A stretch of 64,000 bases of DNA. It comes from Streptomyces vilmorinianum. Its GTDB lineage: Bacteria > Actinomycetota > Actinomycetes > Streptomycetales > Streptomycetaceae. The position numbers and the translations under genes are program-made. The stretch spans positions 434,001 through 498,000 of the forward strand of contig NZ_CP040244.1 in the NCBI RefSeq assembly GCF_005517195.1, given 5' to 3'. Of this stretch, positions 62,430-64,000 are shown piece by piece. The notes beneath the pieces were generated by a model. It had not been told where the DNA came from, ran no database searches, and saw only the letters and a program-made list of their open reading frames with translations. Position 1 is the stretch's first letter. Each line of letters starts with the position of its first letter.

Positions 62430-63286
62430 GCGGCTCCCTCGACGGCTCTGGCGACCCGGACGGCGTCGGCGGTGGCCCTGACTTCGTGGACGCGGACGGC
62501 CCAGGCGCCCTCGTGGGCGGCGATGGCGGAGACGGCGGCGGTGGCGGCGTCCCGCTCGCGGGCGGGCGGCGGTGCGGCGCCCTCGCGGGCCAGGACGTGG
62601 CCGAGGAAGCGCTTGCGGGAGGCGGCGACGAGGAGCGGTCGGCCGAGGGCGTGCAGTTCGCGGAGGTGGGCGACGAGGGCGAGGTCGTGGGGGGCGAGTT
62701 TGGCGAAGCCGAGGCCGGGGTCGATGACGATCCGCTCGGGCGGGATGCCGCCCTCGACGACGGCCTCCATGCGGTGGCGCAGTTCGGTGAGGACCTCGCC
62801 GACGACGTCGTCGTACACGGCGAGGCTGTTCATGTTCTGGCTGAAGCCGCGCCAGTGCATGACGACGAAGGGGACCTCGGCGGCGGCGACGGCGGGGACC
62901 ATTCCGGGGTCGGCGAGGCCGCCGCTGACGTCGTTGACCAGTGCGGCGCCGGCTGCGACGGCCGCGTGGGCGACGGAGGCGCGCATGGTGTCGACGGAGA
63001 CGGTGACGCCTTCGGCGGCGAGGCCGCGGACGACGGGGACGACGCGGCGCAGCTCTTCGTCCTCGTCGACGCGGGTGGCGCCGGGGCGGGTCGATTCGCC
63101 GCCGACGTCGACGAGGTCGGCGCCCTCGGCGACCAGGTCGAGTCCGTGTTTGACGGCGGCCGTGGTGTCGAACCAGCGGCCGCCGTCGGAGAAGGAGTCC
63201 GGCGTCACGTTGACGACGCCCATGACCGCGCAGCGATCCCACTCCGGCAGGCCCCAGGCCGTGCCCCGTCCGCTCAACGTACTCAT
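62426..63286 (-). CDS. folP: Dihydropteroate synthase
   Basis: 286 residues with the pterin-binding motif MGVVNVTPDSFSDGG, the loop-2 DVGGESTRPGA, and AASRKRFLG with the conserved Lys/Arg. It joins the pterin and p-aminobenzoate; target of sulfonamides. First gene of the minus-strand fol operon (folP, NTF2-like, folB, folK, DUF3180). Confidence 0.96.
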   Translation of the reverse strand: MSTLSGRGTAWGLPEWDRCAVMGVVNVTPDSFSDGGRWFDTTAAVKHGLDLVAEGADLVDVGGESTRPGATRVDEDEELRRVVPVVRGLAAEGVTVSVDTMRASVAHAAVAAGAALVNDVSGGLADPGMVPAVAAAEVPFVVMHWRGFSQNMNSLAVYDDVVGEVLTELRHRMEAVVEGGIPPERIVIDPGLGFAKLAPHDLALVAHLRELHALGRPLLVAASRKRFLGHVLAREGAAPPPARERDAATAAVSAIAAHEGAWAVRVHEVRATADAVRVARAVEGAA

Positions 63287-63314
63287 ATGACCAGCGTAGG
63301 GCCCGGGGGGCCGG

Positions 63315-64000
63315 TCAGGCCGCGCGGACCTCGCGGTCGGCCTGCGGGGCGACGATGTGGGCGCAGGGGCGGGGCTCGGCGGCGGACCGGCGGCGGGCGA
63401 AGGGGCGGGGCAGTTCGAGGTTCACGAATCCTTCGGCCTGCATCGCGGCGAAGCCGATACGGGGCAGGTCACGGCTCTTGCGGTAGACGACGAAGCGCGG
63501 TTCCCAGCGGGGCCGGAACTTGGCGTTGAACTTGTACAGGGACTCGATCTGGAACCAGCGGGAGAGGAAGACGAGCAGTCCGCGCCAGAGCCGCAGGACC
63601 GGGCCGGCGCCGATCTTCTCGCCGCGGGCGAGGGCGGCGCGGAACATGGCGAAGTTGAGTGAGACGCGCTCGATGCCCAGCCGGGGGGACTCCTGGAGGG
63701 CGGCGACGATGAGCAGCTCGTTCATGCCGGGGTCGGCGGAGCGGTCGCGGCGCATCAGTTCGAGGGACATGCCGTCCGTGCCCCAGGGCACGAAGTGGAT
63801 GATCGCCTTGAGGTCGCCGTAGGGGGAGGTGCCGTCGTCCTTGTGGGCGGTCGCTATGACGGCGTCGCCGTCGCCGGGGTCCCCGATCCGGCCCAGCGCC
63901 ATGGAGAAGCCGCGCTCGGTGTCGGTGCCGCGCCAGTCGGCGGCGGCGCGGCGGATCCGGGCGAGTTCGCCGTCGGTGAGGTCACGGACGCGGCGGACCT
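63315..64000 (-). CDS. DUF2156/MprF-like protein (C-terminal part, cut by the window edge)
   Basis: The minus-strand frame is open to the window end and encodes at least 228 residues, ending DREVRAA. The part seen is the GNAT-like lysyltransferase domain of phosphatidylglycerol lysyltransferases: ELARIRRAAADWRG, MSLELMRRDRSADPGMNELL, and LYKFNAKFRPRWEPRFVVY. It would transfer lysine (or another amino acid) to phosphatidylglycerol, or be a soluble relative; the membrane part would lie outside the window. Separate from folP by 28 bases. Confidence 0.85.
   Translation of the reverse strand, partial: VRRVRDLTDGELARIRRAAADWRGTDTERGFSMALGRIGDPGDGDAVIATAHKDDGTSPYGDLKAIIHFVPWGTDGMSLELMRRDRSADPGMNELLIVAALQESPRLGIERVSLNFAMFRAALARGEKIGAGPVLRLWRGLLVFLSRWFQIESLYKFNAKFRPRWEPRFVVYRKSRDLPRIGFAAMQAEGFVNLELPRPFARRRSAAEPRPCAHIVAPQADREVRAA

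Overview
The window reads as a streptomycete chromosome. It is very GC-rich with almost every third codon position G or C. Many starts are GTG and many genes overlap as ATGA or GTGA. It has the family-typical XRE/ATPase/DUF397 trio, several ECF sigma factors, Zur-type cysteine-free ribosomal proteins and rare TTA (bldA) codons. It is open at both ends: a carrier-domain gene is cut on the left and a DUF2156/MprF-like gene on the right.

Left part (1-16.7 kb): a nonribosomal peptide gene cluster, essentially all on the plus strand. It begins with the C-terminus of a carrier protein (probably SyrB1-like). Next come a SyrB2-type non-haem iron halogenase (metal motif H119-x-A121, H238), a SyrC-like cysteine aminoacyltransferase, and an SDR-fold protein with the Ser143-Tyr156-Arg160 triad of halohydrin dehalogenases. 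After a 169-bp palindromic MITE-like element follow a carrier-thioesterase protein with a Cys nucleophile, an MbtH protein, a 2,772-residue NRPS (A-T-C-A-MT-T-broken E-C), an MFS exporter, a YqcI/YcgG (GntA/DcsA-type) protein, a Sfp-type phosphopantetheinyl transferase and a second-type rsgA. My reading is a tripeptide Gly-(N-methyl-X)-Thr*. Thr* would be 4-chlorothreonine made on one carrier, moved by the SyrC homologue onto the free carrier-TE protein, and possibly closed to an epoxide by the dehalogenase. Chlorination would then be cryptic.

16.8-19.7 kb: a small unit with a leader hairpin, a 50-residue exported peptide, a VioC-type Fe/2-oxoglutarate hydroxylase, a CPA2 cation/proton antiporter and an 84-residue protein of unknown role. 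It may belong to the cluster or be an independent system.

19.7-36 kb: accessory and regulatory genes. They include three ECF sigma loci, a family A DNA polymerase, a LuxR regulator with an ATPase-like middle, an oxidoreductase, an FG-GAP secreted protein, a MacB-like ABC system, an HxlR/NmrA pair, and a sigma/membrane-protein pair whose extracellular domain is duplicated in the secreted protein next door.

36-50 kb: a zinc-starvation block (S14, L28, L33, L31B, CobW-like protein, S18) around a candidate Zur box; the DUF397/ATPase/XRE trio; aldehyde dehydrogenase; DinB; a PadR-controlled drug ABC transporter with three matching operators; a lipoprotein; and a glutamate decarboxylase followed by a ClC channel, likely an acid-resistance pair.

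50-64 kb: conserved core genes: ThrE-type exporter, ppa, dacB, zinc metalloprotease, tilS, hpt, ftsH, folE on one side and DUF3180, folK, folB, an NTF2-like gene and folP on the other. Several strong hairpin terminators separate convergent genes. I saw no rRNA, tRNA, CRISPR array or intact insertion sequence. No gene-free stretch exceeds 300 bases; the longest, 39284-39563 (280 bases), holds only the divergent promoters of the ATPase and XRE genes as far as I can see.
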